In this document: piece by piece, positions 52,819-61,739 of the stretch
Layout: each line of letters opens with the position of its first letter
Position numbering within the stretch: the stretch's first letter is position 1
NCBI GenBank assembly: GCA_046349035.1
Contig: JAXMDC010000002.1
Span: forward strand, 620,001-684,000
Length of the DNA stretch: 64,000 nt
Reading direction: 5' to 3'
Source of the DNA: JAXMDC01 sp046349035
Lineage (GTDB): Bacteria > Pseudomonadota > Alphaproteobacteria > Rhizobiales > Kaistiaceae
Program-made: the position numbers and the translations under genes
The notes under the pieces: generated by a model
Told to the model about the DNA's origin: nothing
What the model saw: the letters and a program-made list of their open reading frames with translations, nothing else
Databases searched by the model: none

Positions 52819-54907
52819 GCAGCCGCACCGCGGCGTCCCGGCCGAAGAGGTGGAGCAGCACGCGGAGCGCCTGACCGCGCGGACCGGCAAGGTCGGGATC
52901 GGCGACGAGCGTTGCCCGCGCGTCCTGCCTTGCCAGTTCCATCAGCGCGCTGTGATGCTCGGCCGACGCCAGGCGAAAGCCCGGCATGCCGGATTGGCGC
53001 GTGCCGAGGAGTTCGCCTTCGCCGCGCAGGCGGAGGTCCTCCTCGGCAATGACGAAGCCGTCGTCGGTGTCGCGCAGCACCGTTAGCCGCGCCTTGGCGG
53101 TTTCGCCCAGCGGCGCCCGATAGAGGAGCACGCAAGTCGAGGCGAGGGCGCCGCGGCCGACCCGCCCGCGCAGCTGGTGGAGTTGCGCCAGGCCGAACCG
53201 TTCCGCGTGCTCGATCACCATGATCGTCGCATCCGGGACGTCGACGCCGACTTCGATCACCGTCGTCGCCACCAGCACCCGCGCCGCACCGGAACGGAAG
53301 CGCTCGATGGCCCGGTCCTTGTCGGCGGCCTTCATCCGGCCGTGCACCAGTTCGACGATGTCGGCGCCGAGCTTTTCCCGAAGGTCCGCCGCCCGGTCCT
53401 CGGCCGCCGCCGCGTCGACCTCGGCCGATTCCTCGACCAGCGGGCAGACCCAATAGGTCTTCTCGCCCCGTTTCGCCGCCTCGCCGACCCGCCCCACCAC
53501 TTCTCCGAGGCGGGAGAGGGGCACCGCGCGGGTGTCGATCGGCAGGCGGTTCTTCGGCTTCTCCGTCAACTGCGACACATCCATGTCGCCGAAGAAGGCG
53601 AGCACCATCGTCCGCGGGATCGGCGTCGCTGTCATGACAAGCACGTCGGTCCGCTCGCCCTTGGCAGCGAGCGCCAGGCGCTGATGGACGCCGAAGCGGT
53701 GCTGCTCGTCGACGACGGCAAGCGCAAGGTCGCGGAACTCGACGCCCGTCTGGAAGATCGCATGCGTGCCGAGGAGGATGTCGATCTCCCCCGCGGCGAG
53801 GGCCGCCAGCAGAGCGTCGCGCTCCTTGCCCCGCTCGCGGCCGGTGAGGAGCGCGAGGCGCAGCCCCGCCTTTTCGGCAAGCGGCTGAATGGTCTGGAAG
53901 TGCTGCCGCGCCAGCACCTCGGTCGGGGCGAGCAGTGCAGCTTGGCCGCCGGCTTCGACCGCCGTCGACATGGCGAGCAGCGCGACGATGGTCTTGCCGG
54001 AGCCGACATCGCCTTGGAGAAGGCGAAGCATCGCTCCCGGCGCCGCGAGGTCGGCGTTGATTTCGCCGACCGCCCGCTCCTGGCTGGCGGTCAAGGCAAA
54101 GGGGAGGGCAGCCCGGATCGCTGCCGACCGGCTGCCGTCGCCGCGCCGCGATTTCCCGACCGGCCGGCGAATGCGGGCCCGCGTCAGCGCAAGGGCGATC
54201 TGGCTCGCCGCCACCTCGTCATAAGCGAGGCGCTCGCGGTGAGGGCTGTTCGGCTCAAGATCGGCCGGCGACTGCGGATGATGGGCGCGGCCGAGGGCCT
54301 CGGCGAAGCTCGGCCAGTGCTTGGCGGCAACCGTCGCCGGCTCGGCCCATTCCGGCAGCGCCGGAATCCGGCTGAGGGCAGCCTCCACCGCCTTCCGCAC
54401 CACCTTTCGGGCCAGCCCCTCGGTCATCGGGTAGATCGGCTCGACCTCGGGGATGGTGGCGGCGTCGGCCTCGGCGACGATGTAGTCGGGGTGGACCATC
54501 TGCGGTCGGCCGTTGAACCACTCGACGGTGCCGCTTACATGGCGGATGGCGCCGACCGGCAGCGAGCGTTCCAGCCAGCTCCGCTCGGCGTGAAAGAACA
54601 CCAGCGCGATCTCGCCGGTGTCGTCTTGGGCAAGCACGCGATAGGGAATGCGGCCGATGCCGCGCGGCGAGGGCTGATGGCGATCGATCCGCACCCGGAG
54701 CGTCACCACTCCGCCTTCGCCGGAAAGAGCTATCCCGGGACGCCGCCGCCGGTCGATCAGCGCCACCGGAAGGTGGAAGAGCAGGTCGGCGACCCGCGCC
54801 TCTTCCTCCGTTCCCAGCAACCGGGAGAACAGTCCCGCGGTCTTCTCGCCGACGCCGGGAAGACTGCTGACCGGTGCAAAAAGTGGGTTCAGGATTGCCG
54901 GGCGCAT
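52805..54907 (-). CDS. recG: ATP-dependent DNA helicase RecG
   Basis: The 700-residue helicase reverses stalled replication forks and processes Holliday junctions. It has an N-terminal wedge/OB domain (about residues 1-250), Walker A GDVGSGKTIVALLAM near 301, DEQHRFGVHQR near 398, TATPIPRTM, and the C-terminal motif QLRGRVGRG followed by the TRG region ending in DLRLRGEGELLGTRQSG. Length is normal. It is divergent from dnaE with 54 bases between the starts. Confidence 0.96.
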   Translation of the reverse strand: MRPAILNPLFAPVSSLPGVGEKTAGLFSRLLGTEEEARVADLLFHLPVALIDRRRRPGIALSGEGGVVTLRVRIDRHQPSPRGIGRIPYRVLAQDDTGEIALVFFHAERSWLERSLPVGAIRHVSGTVEWFNGRPQMVHPDYIVAEADAATIPEVEPIYPMTEGLARKVVRKAVEAALSRIPALPEWAEPATVAAKHWPSFAEALGRAHHPQSPADLEPNSPHRERLAYDEVAASQIALALTRARIRRPVGKSRRGDGSRSAAIRAALPFALTASQERAVGEINADLAAPGAMLRLLQGDVGSGKTIVALLAMSTAVEAGGQAALLAPTEVLARQHFQTIQPLAEKAGLRLALLTGRERGKERDALLAALAAGEIDILLGTHAIFQTGVEFRDLALAVVDEQHRFGVHQRLALAAKGERTDVLVMTATPIPRTMVLAFFGDMDVSQLTEKPKNRLPIDTRAVPLSRLGEVVGRVGEAAKRGEKTYWVCPLVEESAEVDAAAAEDRAADLREKLGADIVELVHGRMKAADKDRAIERFRSGAARVLVATTVIEVGVDVPDATIMVIEHAERFGLAQLHQLRGRVGRGALASTCVLLYRAPLGETAKARLTVLRDTDDGFVIAEEDLRLRGEGELLGTRQSGMPGFRLASAEHHSALMELARQDARATLVADPDLAGPRGQALRVLLHLFGRDAAVRLLRAG

Positions 54908-54961
54908 GGTCGCGGCGTCACTATCGCCTAGGAAGACTCAAGGGATCGGAAAAGGCACGCA

Positions 54962-57900
54962 ATGGCCGACGGGCAGGCCCGGCAGGAAAACGTAAAGTCG
55001 CTGGCCGAAACGGTCGGCTTCGTACACCTGCGCAGCCATTCCGCCTTTTCGCTGCTCGAAGGCGCGCTGCCGCTGAAGACCCTCGCCAAGCTCGCCAAAG
55101 CCGACCTTCAGCCGGCCCTCGGCCTTGCCGACACCGGCAACCTCTTCGGCGCGCTCGAATTTTCCGAGGCGATGGCGGAGGCCGGCATCCAGCCGATCGT
55201 CGGCTGCCAGCTCGCCGTCGACTTTGCCGACGACACCGACAGCCGGCCCGGCGGTCCGGTCAAGGCCAAGCCGGCCGTCGTCGTCATCGCCGCCACCGAC
55301 ACCGGCTTCCGCAATCTCGTCCGCCTTGTTTCGCGCTCCTACACCGACCACCCCGCCGGCACGCCGCCGCATGTCCTCATGGCCTGGCTCGCCGAGGCTG
55401 CCGAGGGCCTGATCGCTCTCACCGGCGGCTTCGGCGGGCCGCTCGACGCGGCGATCCGCACCGGCCAGCCCGACCGCGCCCTTGCCCGCCTCGACCTCCT
55501 CCGCCCGATCTTCGCCGACCGCCTCTATGTCGAACTGCAGCGCCACGGCCTCCCCGACCAGCGTGCCGTAGAGACCGAACTCCGGCGCCTGGCGGCGCGG
55601 GCGAGCCTGCCGCTCGCCGCCACCAACGAGCCCTATTTCCCGACCCGTGCCGATTTCGAAGCCCATGATGCCCTTGTCGCCATCGCCGAGGGAGCGGTCA
55701 TCGCCGACGGCAATCGCCGGCGCCTGACCCCTGAGCATTACTTCAAGACGCGGGCGGAAATGACCGCCCTTTTTGCCGATCTCCCGGAAGCCACGCAAAA
55801 CACAGTCGAGATCGCCCGCCGCGTCGCCATGCGGCCGACCAAGCGGAAACCCATCCTGCCCCGCTTCGTCGCCAACGCCAGCGGCGCCGAGGCCGATGCC
55901 GCCGAGGCCACGCTGCTGCGTGCCGAAGCCGAGGCCGGGCTCACCCGACGCCTTGCCGCCCAGGGGCTCGCCCCCGGCACGACGCTGGAGGACTACCAAA
56001 AGCGCCTCGCCTATGAGCTCGGCGTCATCGAGCGGATGAAGTACCCCGGCTACTTCCTGATCGTCGCCGACTTCATCAAATGGGCCAAGGCCGAGGGCAT
56101 CCCGGTCGGGCCGGGCCGCGGCTCCGGCGCCGGCTCGGTGGTCGCCTGGACGCTCACCATCACCGACCTCGACCCGATCCGCTTCGGCCTCCTCTTCGAG
56201 CGCTTCCTCAACCCCGAACGCGTGTCGATGCCGGACTTCGACGTCGACTTCTGCCAGGACCGCCGCGACCGCGTCATCCAATATGTGCAGCAGCGCTTCG
56301 GCGCCGATCGGGTCGCGCAGATCATCACCTTCGGCACGCTGCAGGCGCGGGCGGTGCTGCGCGACGTCGGCCGCGTGCTGGAAATGCCCTACGGCCAAGT
56401 CGACCGCCTGACCAAGCTGGTGCCGCAAAATCCGGCCAATCCGGTGACCCTCGGCAAGGCGATCGAGGACGAGCCGCGCCTGCAGCAGGCGCGCGAGGCC
56501 GAGCCGATCGTCGGCCAGCTGATGGACATCGCCCTGAAGCTCGAAGGCCTCTACCGCCACGCCTCGACCCACGCCGCCGGCATCGTCATCTCCGACCGCC
56601 CGCTGGAGGAGCTGGTGCCGCTCTACCGTGACCCGCGCTCCGACATGCCGGTCACGCAATACAACATGAAGTGGGTGGAGCAGGCGGGCCTCGTCAAATT
56701 CGACTTCCTCGGCCTGAAGACGCTGACCGTCCTCGACCTCGCCGTCCGGCTGGTCGCCCGGAAAGGCATCGAGATCGACCTTTCGGTCATCCCGCTCGAC
56801 GACGACAAGACCTTTGCCATGCTCCGCCGCGGCGAGACGGTCGGCGTGTTCCAGGTGGAAAGTCAGGGCATGCGCCGAGCGCTGGTCGACATGCGCCCCG
56901 ACCGCTTCGAGGACCTGGTGGCCCTCGTCGCCCTCTACCGGCCTGGGCCGATGGCGAACATCCCGACATATTGTTCGCGCAAGCTCGGCCGCGAGCCGAT
57001 CACCTATATCCACCCGTCGCTGGAGCCGATCCTCGCCGCCACCTACGGCGTCATCACCTACCAGGAACAGGTGATGCGGATCGCCCAGGACCTTGCCGGT
57101 TACAGCCTCGGCGAAGCCGATCTGCTGCGCCGCGCCATGGGCAAGAAGATCCGCGCCGAGATGGAGAAGCAGCGAATCCGCTTCATGTCCGGCGCGACCC
57201 AGCGCGGCATCCCCGAGGCCGACGCCGAGGGCATCTTCGAGGCCTGCGCCAAGTTCGCCGACTACGGCTTCAACAAGTCGCACTCGGCGCCGTATGCGCT
57301 GATCACCTACCAGACCGCTTATCTCAAGGCGAACCACCCGGTCGAGTTCATGGCGGCGTCGATGACCCTCGACACCGGCAATACCGACAAGCTCAACGAC
57401 TTCCGCCAGGAGGCGCAGCGCCTCGGCATTACCGTCGAGCCGCCGTCGCTGAACCGCTCCGCCGTCGCCTTCGAGGTCGCCGACGGGCGCATCCTCTACG
57501 CCCTTGCCGCCGTCAAAGGCGTCGGCGCGCAGGCGGTCGAGCACATCGTCGCGGTGCGCGGCGCCAAGCCGTTCTCCTCGCTCGCCGACTTCGCCGCCCG
57601 CATCAATCCGCGGATGCTGAACCGCCGCGTCCTCGAGAGCCTGGTCGCCGCCGGCGCCTTCGACGAACTCAAGGTCGATCGCGCCTCGCTCACTGCCGGC
57701 CTCGACCGCGTCCTCGCCGTCGCCGCGCGCCGGCAGGCGAATGCCGAGGACGGGCAGAACGAACTCTTCGGCGGCGCCGCCAGCGACGAGCCGATCCGCC
57801 TCCCGGCGATCGATCCCTGGCCGCCCGGAGAGCGGCTGACGCGCGAACACGCCGCGGTCGGCTTCTACCTCTCCGCCCATCCGCTCGACGACTATCGCAG

Positions 57901-58441
57901 CGTCCTCGGCCGCCTTCGCGTTCAGTCCTGGGCGGAGTTCCAGAACGCCGTCCGCGCCGGCGCCGCGGCAGGCCGCCTCGCCGGCACTGTAGTGGCGCGC
58001 CAGGAGCGGCGCACCAAGACCGGCAACAAGATGGGGATCATCCAGTTCTCCGATCCGACCGGCCAGTTCGAGGCGATCGTCTTTTCCGAGGGGCTCAACG
58101 AATACCGCGACATGCTGGAGCCCGGGCAGTCGGTGGTGCTTCTGGTCGGCGCCGAGGATCGGCCGGAGGGCATGAGCCTTCGCATCCAGAGCGTTGAGCC
58201 GATCGACCGGGCGATCAAGGGGCTCAAGCAGATCCGCGTCTTTGTCGCCGACAGTGCCCCACTTCCCGCCATTCAGCGCAACCTGCCGCGGCAAGGGGAG
58301 GGGGACCTCAGCCTGGTCCTCCGGCTCGGCGAGGGCGCCCGCGAGGTCGAGATGCGCCTTCCCGGCCGCTTTGCCGTCAGCCCCGGCGCCGCCGGCCAGC
58401 TCCGCGCCGTGCCGGGGGTGCTGGAGGTCGAACTCGCCTGA
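54962..58441 (+). CDS. dnaE: DNA polymerase III subunit alpha
   Basis: The 1159-residue replicative polymerase begins with a PHP domain (FVHLRSHSAFSLLEGALPL) and has the catalytic Asp residues in MPDFDVDFCQDRRDRV near residue 425, the palm and fingers region, a tandem HhH motif (about 830-890) and an OB-fold near 1010-1090 with GRLAGTVVARQERRTKTGNK. The tail domain is shorter than in E. coli, as usual for Alphaproteobacteria. It lies upstream of tRNA-Tyr with about 80 bases between. Confidence 0.97.
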   Translation: MADGQARQENVKSLAETVGFVHLRSHSAFSLLEGALPLKTLAKLAKADLQPALGLADTGNLFGALEFSEAMAEAGIQPIVGCQLAVDFADDTDSRPGGPVKAKPAVVVIAATDTGFRNLVRLVSRSYTDHPAGTPPHVLMAWLAEAAEGLIALTGGFGGPLDAAIRTGQPDRALARLDLLRPIFADRLYVELQRHGLPDQRAVETELRRLAARASLPLAATNEPYFPTRADFEAHDALVAIAEGAVIADGNRRRLTPEHYFKTRAEMTALFADLPEATQNTVEIARRVAMRPTKRKPILPRFVANASGAEADAAEATLLRAEAEAGLTRRLAAQGLAPGTTLEDYQKRLAYELGVIERMKYPGYFLIVADFIKWAKAEGIPVGPGRGSGAGSVVAWTLTITDLDPIRFGLLFERFLNPERVSMPDFDVDFCQDRRDRVIQYVQQRFGADRVAQIITFGTLQARAVLRDVGRVLEMPYGQVDRLTKLVPQNPANPVTLGKAIEDEPRLQQAREAEPIVGQLMDIALKLEGLYRHASTHAAGIVISDRPLEELVPLYRDPRSDMPVTQYNMKWVEQAGLVKFDFLGLKTLTVLDLAVRLVARKGIEIDLSVIPLDDDKTFAMLRRGETVGVFQVESQGMRRALVDMRPDRFEDLVALVALYRPGPMANIPTYCSRKLGREPITYIHPSLEPILAATYGVITYQEQVMRIAQDLAGYSLGEADLLRRAMGKKIRAEMEKQRIRFMSGATQRGIPEADAEGIFEACAKFADYGFNKSHSAPYALITYQTAYLKANHPVEFMAASMTLDTGNTDKLNDFRQEAQRLGITVEPPSLNRSAVAFEVADGRILYALAAVKGVGAQAVEHIVAVRGAKPFSSLADFAARINPRMLNRRVLESLVAAGAFDELKVDRASLTAGLDRVLAVAARRQANAEDGQNELFGGAASDEPIRLPAIDPWPPGERLTREHAAVGFYLSAHPLDDYRSVLGRLRVQSWAEFQNAVRAGAAAGRLAGTVVARQERRTKTGNKMGIIQFSDPTGQFEAIVFSEGLNEYRDMLEPGQSVVLLVGAEDRPEGMSLRIQSVEPIDRAIKGLKQIRVFVADSAPLPAIQRNLPRQGEGDLSLVLRLGEGAREVEMRLPGRFAVSPGAAGQLRAVPGVLEVELA

Positions 58442-58524
58442 GCCGGCAAAAGCGGCAAGCCAGGGTCGCGCCGTCCGGAATCGCCTTGCGCCGCCGGTGC
58501 CGCCCCTCTATCACGGCCGCCGCG

Positions 58525-58609
58525 GGGAGAGTGTCCCGAGCGGCAAAGGGGGCGGACTGTAAATCCGCTGGCTATGCCTTCGTAGGTTCGAGTCCTACCT
58601 CTCCCACCA
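58525..58609 (+). tRNA. tRNA-Tyr (anticodon GTA)
   Basis: The 85-base gene folds into a complete cloverleaf: acceptor GGGAGAG/CTCTCCC, D arm TCCC/GGGG-type, anticodon loop with GTA at 58559-58561, a long class II variable arm, T arm GTAGG-TTCGAGT-CCTAC, discriminator A and an encoded CCA (58607-58609). The long variable arm and GTA anticodon identify tRNA-Tyr. Confidence 0.96.
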
Positions 58610-58745
58610 TCCTGCTTCGCGCTGGGCGCCTCGCGAGCTACGGCTCGGCAAGCCCGCCTCCGCTTCGGGCGAAGCTAGCGAATGCCCCGCGCCGAAGGGG
58701 AAGTGCTTCGGCGCGATCGCGTTATTGGACGAGCGCCATTGGTTC

Positions 58746-58811
58746 GGGTGGTTCACTGGTTCGCGGTTCAAAAACCTAGGGTTTTGTGAACCGTGAACCA
58801 GTGAACCACCC
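58746..58811. repeat. Long hairpin with CCTAGG core (palindrome family member b)
   Basis: The arms are built of repeated GGTTC units and pair over about 24 bases outside (58746-58769 with 58788-58811, with one G-T wobble) and again through AAAACC/GGTTTT inside, around CCTAGGG. It lies between tRNA-Tyr and tRNA-Gly, 50 bases before member c, and shares its core with member a at 30896. Confidence 0.88.
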
Positions 58812-58860
58812 ACCCGCGGTCGATGAAGCGGCTACGGTGGAAGAATGCCACTGTTCGGAT

Positions 58861-58913
58861 GGTCCGCTGGTCCGGTTCAAAACCCCGGGTTTTTTGAACC
58901 GGACCAAGGGACC
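58861..58913. repeat. Long hairpin with CCCCGGG core (palindrome family member c)
   Basis: Left arm GGTCCGCTGGTCCGGTTC pairs with GAACCGGACCAAGGGACC, giving 11 base pairs (58868-58878 with 58896-58906), a 2-by-2 mismatch and five more, plus an inner AAAACC/GGTTTT part. The arm motif (GGTYC repeats) and the inner CAAAACC are shared with member b, showing common origin, while the arms differ in detail. Confidence 0.85.
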
Positions 58914-59088
58914 ACCGCCCGAGATTTCGCTGGTCCGCTCCGGTCTCTGCCCGGAGGTCGCTCATTGCGGATCGAAGCTGACAGCACTCGGACCTCAGGG
59001 GTTCCGCTACCGGTCGGCGGCGGCCCCCGTCGATAGCTCGCTGCCATTCCCTTCGCCGAGCCGTCATGCTATCCGCCGCGGCCGGGGC

Positions 59089-59162
59089 GCGGGTGTAGCT
59101 CAATGGTAGAGCAACAGCCTTCCAAGCTGATGACGAGGGTTCGATTCCCTTCACCCGCTCCA
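59089..59162 (+). tRNA. tRNA-Gly (anticodon TCC)
   Basis: The 74-base gene has acceptor GCGGGTG/CACCCGC, D arm with GCTCAATGGTAGAGC, the anticodon loop CTTCCAA with TCC, T arm GAGGG-TTCGATT-CCCTT, discriminator T and an encoded CCA (59160-59162). One mismatch (A-A) closes the anticodon stem. It reads GGA/GGG codons. Confidence 0.95.
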
Positions 59163-59196
59163 AGCCGGTGGTTAAGATAGGCCGCGATCCGGCCCT

Positions 59197-59272
59197 AGGG
59201 GTGTAGCTCAGTTGGTAGAGCAGCGGTCTCCAAAACCGCAGGCCGTGGGTTCGAGTCCCTCCGCCCCTGCCA
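59197..59272 (+). tRNA. tRNA-Trp (anticodon CCA)
   Basis: The 76-base gene has acceptor AGGGGTG/CGCCCCT, D arm GCTCAGTTGGTAGAGC, anticodon stem GCGGT/ACCGC with loop CTCCAAA carrying CCA, T arm GTGGG-TTCGAGT-CCCTC, discriminator G and an encoded CCA. It lies 34 bases after tRNA-Gly and upstream of secE, the normal alphaproteobacterial place. Confidence 0.96.
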
Positions 59273-59359
59273 GCCGCCTGCGGCGGGCAGCCACCGAGCC
59301 GCTGTCAGCCTCGCCGGCCCCTTTGGTGTTGCCAGGCGGCAACGTTTCGCGCTAAAGGG

Positions 59360-59388
59360 CTTGAGAATCCAAAAACAGGGCCTTATGT
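59360..59388 (+). promoter_or_regulatory. Candidate promoter of the secE-nusG-ribosomal cluster
   Basis: CTTGAG (59360-59365), 17 bases, then TTATGT (59383-59388) closely matches the alphaproteobacterial housekeeping pattern CTTGAC-N17-CTATAT (nine of twelve positions). It lies about 100 bases upstream of secE in the only gap between tRNA-Trp and secE. Confidence 0.55.
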
Positions 59389-59487
59389 AACGCCCTCTGG
59401 CCGGCGCGCGGAAAATGGCAGTCCTCGCGCCTATGAGTCGTGAGCGGCCGAAACCTAAGGCGCGAGCCGAATTTAGGCGAAAAATCA

Positions 59488-59682
59488 ATGGCGGACAGAG
59501 CAAACCCCTTCACCTTCCTGCAAGAGGTGCGGGCGGAGGTGTCGAAGGTCGTGTGGCCGTCGCGGCGGGAAACGGCGATCACGACGGCAATGGTGTTTGC
59601 CTTCGTTATTATCGCCAGCCTCGTCTTTCTCGTCGCCGACCAGCTCATCGGCTGGGCGGTTTCCAAGGTCGTCGGCGTCTAA
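59488..59682 (+). CDS. secE: Protein translocase subunit SecE
   Basis: The 64-residue single-helix form of SecE, part of the SecYEG channel, shows the conserved amphipathic segment FLQEVRAEVSKVVWPSRRET followed by one membrane helix (about residues 32-55). The ATG at 59488 gives the typical short alphaproteobacterial length; an upstream in-frame start at 59440 adds a non-conserved basic leader. nusG follows 18 bases later. Confidence 0.95.
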   Translation: MADRANPFTFLQEVRAEVSKVVWPSRRETAITTAMVFAFVIIASLVFLVADQLIGWAVSKVVGV

Positions 59683-59700
59683 CCGAGAGAGGCCAATCCG

Positions 59701-60231
59701 GTGGACAAACGCTGGTACATCGTCCAGGCCCACTCGAATTTCGAGAAGAAGGTGGCCGAGTCGATCCGCGAGAAGGCGGAGGCCAAGGGTCTCGCCGCGC
59801 TTTTCGACGAAATTTTGGTGCCGACCGAAAAGGTTGTGGAGGTGCGGCGCGGGCGCAAGGTCGATGCCGAGCGCAAGTTCTTCCCCGGCTACGTCCTGGT
59901 GAAGATGGCGATGACCGACGACGCCTATCACCTCATCAAGAACACGCCGAAGGTGACCGGGTTCCTCGGCAGCGACAACAAGCCGGCGCCGATCTCCGAG
60001 GCGGAAGCCAAGCGCATCATGCACCAGGTGCAGGAGGGCGTGGAGCGGCCAAAGCCGTCGATCTCCTTCGAGATCGGCGAGCAGGTCCGGGTCGCCGATG
60101 GCCCGTTTGCCTCGTTCAACGGCCTGGTCGAAGAGGTCGACGACGTTCGCGCCCGCCTGAAGGTGGCGGTGTCGATTTTCGGGCGCGCGACGCCGGTGGA
60201 ATTGGAATACGGCCAGGTCGAGAAGCTCTAG
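59701..60231 (+). CDS. nusG: Transcription termination/antitermination protein NusG
   Basis: The 176-residue protein couples RNA polymerase to Rho and the ribosome. The NGN domain begins with RWYIVQAHSNFEKKVAESI and contains FFPGYVLVKMAMTDDAYHLI; the C-terminal KOW domain has FEIGEQVRVADGPFASFNG. The start is a GTG at 59701. Standard secE-nusG-rplK order. Confidence 0.96.
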   Translation: MDKRWYIVQAHSNFEKKVAESIREKAEAKGLAALFDEILVPTEKVVEVRRGRKVDAERKFFPGYVLVKMAMTDDAYHLIKNTPKVTGFLGSDNKPAPISEAEAKRIMHQVQEGVERPKPSISFEIGEQVRVADGPFASFNGLVEEVDDVRARLKVAVSIFGRATPVELEYGQVEKL

Positions 60232-60279
60232 GCCGCAAAATTGTGCGTGAGCCGGGTTGCCGGCTGAAGGGGATTGGGA

Positions 60280-60708
60280 ATGGCGAAGAAGGTTGCGGGT
60301 TTCTTGAAGCTGCAGGTGCCGGCGGGATCGGCCAATCCCTCGCCGCCGATCGGACCCGCTCTCGGTCAGCGCGGCATCAACATCATGGAGTTCTGCAAGG
60401 CCTTCAACGCGCAGACCCAGGGCGAGGAGAAGGGCTCCCCGATCCCGGTGGTGATCACTTACTACCAGGACAAATCCTTCACCTTCGTCATGAGGACCGC
60501 GCCGGTCGCGCACTTCCTCAAGAAGGCGGCCGGCCTTCCTAAGGGGTCGCAGACCCCGGGGCGCGGCTCGGCCGGCAACGTAACGCGGGCGCAGGTCAAG
60601 GACATCGCGACCAAGAAGCTGAAGGACCTCAACGCCAACTCGGTCGAGGCGGCGATGAAGATGGTCGAAGGCTCGGCGCGCTCGATGGGCATTCAGGTGG
60701 TGGATTAA
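60280..60708 (+). CDS. rplK: 50S ribosomal protein L11
   Basis: The 142-residue protein binds 23S rRNA at the GTPase-associated centre. KLQVPAGSANPSPPIGPALGQRGINIMEFC and the C-terminal rRNA-binding part KKLKDLNANSVEAAMKMVEGSARSMGI are canonical. ATG 60280 is chosen over TTG 60274, since the family begins MAKK. rplA starts four bases after the stop. Confidence 0.97.
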   Translation: MAKKVAGFLKLQVPAGSANPSPPIGPALGQRGINIMEFCKAFNAQTQGEEKGSPIPVVITYYQDKSFTFVMRTAPVAHFLKKAAGLPKGSQTPGRGSAGNVTRAQVKDIATKKLKDLNANSVEAAMKMVEGSARSMGIQVVD

Positions 60709-60712
60709 GACG

Positions 60713-61408
60713 ATGGCAGCGGGAAAGAGATTCCGGAAGGCCCAAGAGGGCATCGATCGCACCAAGGTCTACCCGATCGATCAGGCCGTGCAGATGGTCA
60801 AGGATCGGGCCGGGGCGAAGTTCGACGAGACGATTGAGATCGCCATCAATCTCGGCGTCGACCCGCGTCACGCCGACCAGATGGTGCGCGGCGTGGCGCA
60901 GTTGCCGAACGGCTCCGGCCGCACGGTCCGCGTCGCCGTCTTCGCTCGCGGCCCCAAGGCCGCCGAGGCCAAGGCCGCCGGCGCCGATATCGTCGGCGCC
61001 GAGGATCTGGCGGAGAAGGTGCAGGCCGGCACGATCGAGTTCGATCGCGTCATCGCCACGCCCGACATGATGCCGCTGGTCGGCCGCCTCGGTAAGGTGC
61101 TCGGCCCGCGCGGCCTGATGCCGAACCCCAAGGTCGGCACCGTCACCAACGACCTCAAGGAAGGCCTGCGGGCCGCCAAGGGCGGTGCCGTCGAGTTCCG
61201 CGCCGAGAAGGCCGGGATCGTCCAGGCCGGTGTCGGCAAGGCGAGCTTCGCCGCGCCGCAGCTCGCCGAGAACATCCGCGCCTTTGCCGATGCCGTGCAG
61301 AAGTCGCGGCCGGCCGGCGCCAAGGGCACTTTCATGCAGCGCGTCGCCATCTCCTCGACCATGGGGCCAGGCGTGCGCGTCGATCCGTCCTCGCTTTTGG
61401 GCGGCTAG
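60713..61408 (+). CDS. rplA: 50S ribosomal protein L1
   Basis: The 231-residue L1 protein forms the mobile L1 stalk at the tRNA exit site and in many bacteria represses its own operon. Landmarks include the N-terminal GKRFRKAQEGIDRTKVYPID, INLGVDPRHADQMVRGVAQLPNGSG and the interdomain GPRGLMPNPKVGTVT. It is followed by a 331-base leader before rplJ. Confidence 0.97.
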   Translation: MAAGKRFRKAQEGIDRTKVYPIDQAVQMVKDRAGAKFDETIEIAINLGVDPRHADQMVRGVAQLPNGSGRTVRVAVFARGPKAAEAKAAGADIVGAEDLAEKVQAGTIEFDRVIATPDMMPLVGRLGKVLGPRGLMPNPKVGTVTNDLKEGLRAAKGGAVEFRAEKAGIVQAGVGKASFAAPQLAENIRAFADAVQKSRPAGAKGTFMQRVAISSTMGPGVRVDPSSLLGG

Positions 61409-61739
61409 AGTTTTCGAGCTTCCGTCCCGGCTTCGGCCGGGACGGCAAGGCGGCGGGCGGTGGGCGACCACTTGTCCGTCGAACCTGTCCGAGACTGCAG
61501 GTGCCAAACCCGGCTCGCCGGGAGCGGCTCAAACACGCGGCCTGCATAGACGGGAAGAGCCGTAAACGGGCGCTGCGAAGCGTCCGTCCGAGTGGTTCGA
61601 ACCGCTGCCTGCGCGGCCTTTCGGGGTCAAGCGGGGTGGACAGGCAAACGTCGCGACCTGTGCCTGGCACCGGTTGCGGCAGGCTGAAACCGGCGCCGGC
61701 AAGCCTCTGCGGCGAGCCGACGCCAAGCGGAGTGAGCAC
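61409..61739 (+). promoter_or_regulatory. rplJ leader region (probable L10(L12)4 autoregulatory leader)
   Basis: These 331 bases contain no gene. They start with a perfect 10-bp hairpin with TTCG tetraloop (CCGTCCCGGC 61422-61431 with GCCGGGACGG 61436-61445), with no T-run, and then include a region rich in complementary GC segments and GCAGGTG/CTGCATAGACGGG elements. In other bacteria the rplJ leader binds L10(L12)4 to repress translation; the position and structure potential fit. A GGTTCGAACC palindrome sits at 61594-61603. Confidence 0.5.

Larger units (their letters stand above)
58610..59088. other. Non-coding spacer tRNA-Tyr to tRNA-Gly
   Basis: Apart from the two hairpins (58746-58811, 58861-58913), this 479-base stretch holds no convincing gene; the open frames crossing it encode low-complexity peptides without ribosome sites. 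A gene-poor spacer between tRNA genes is a frequent insertion place for repeats, which fits the presence of the hairpins. Confidence 0.6.
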
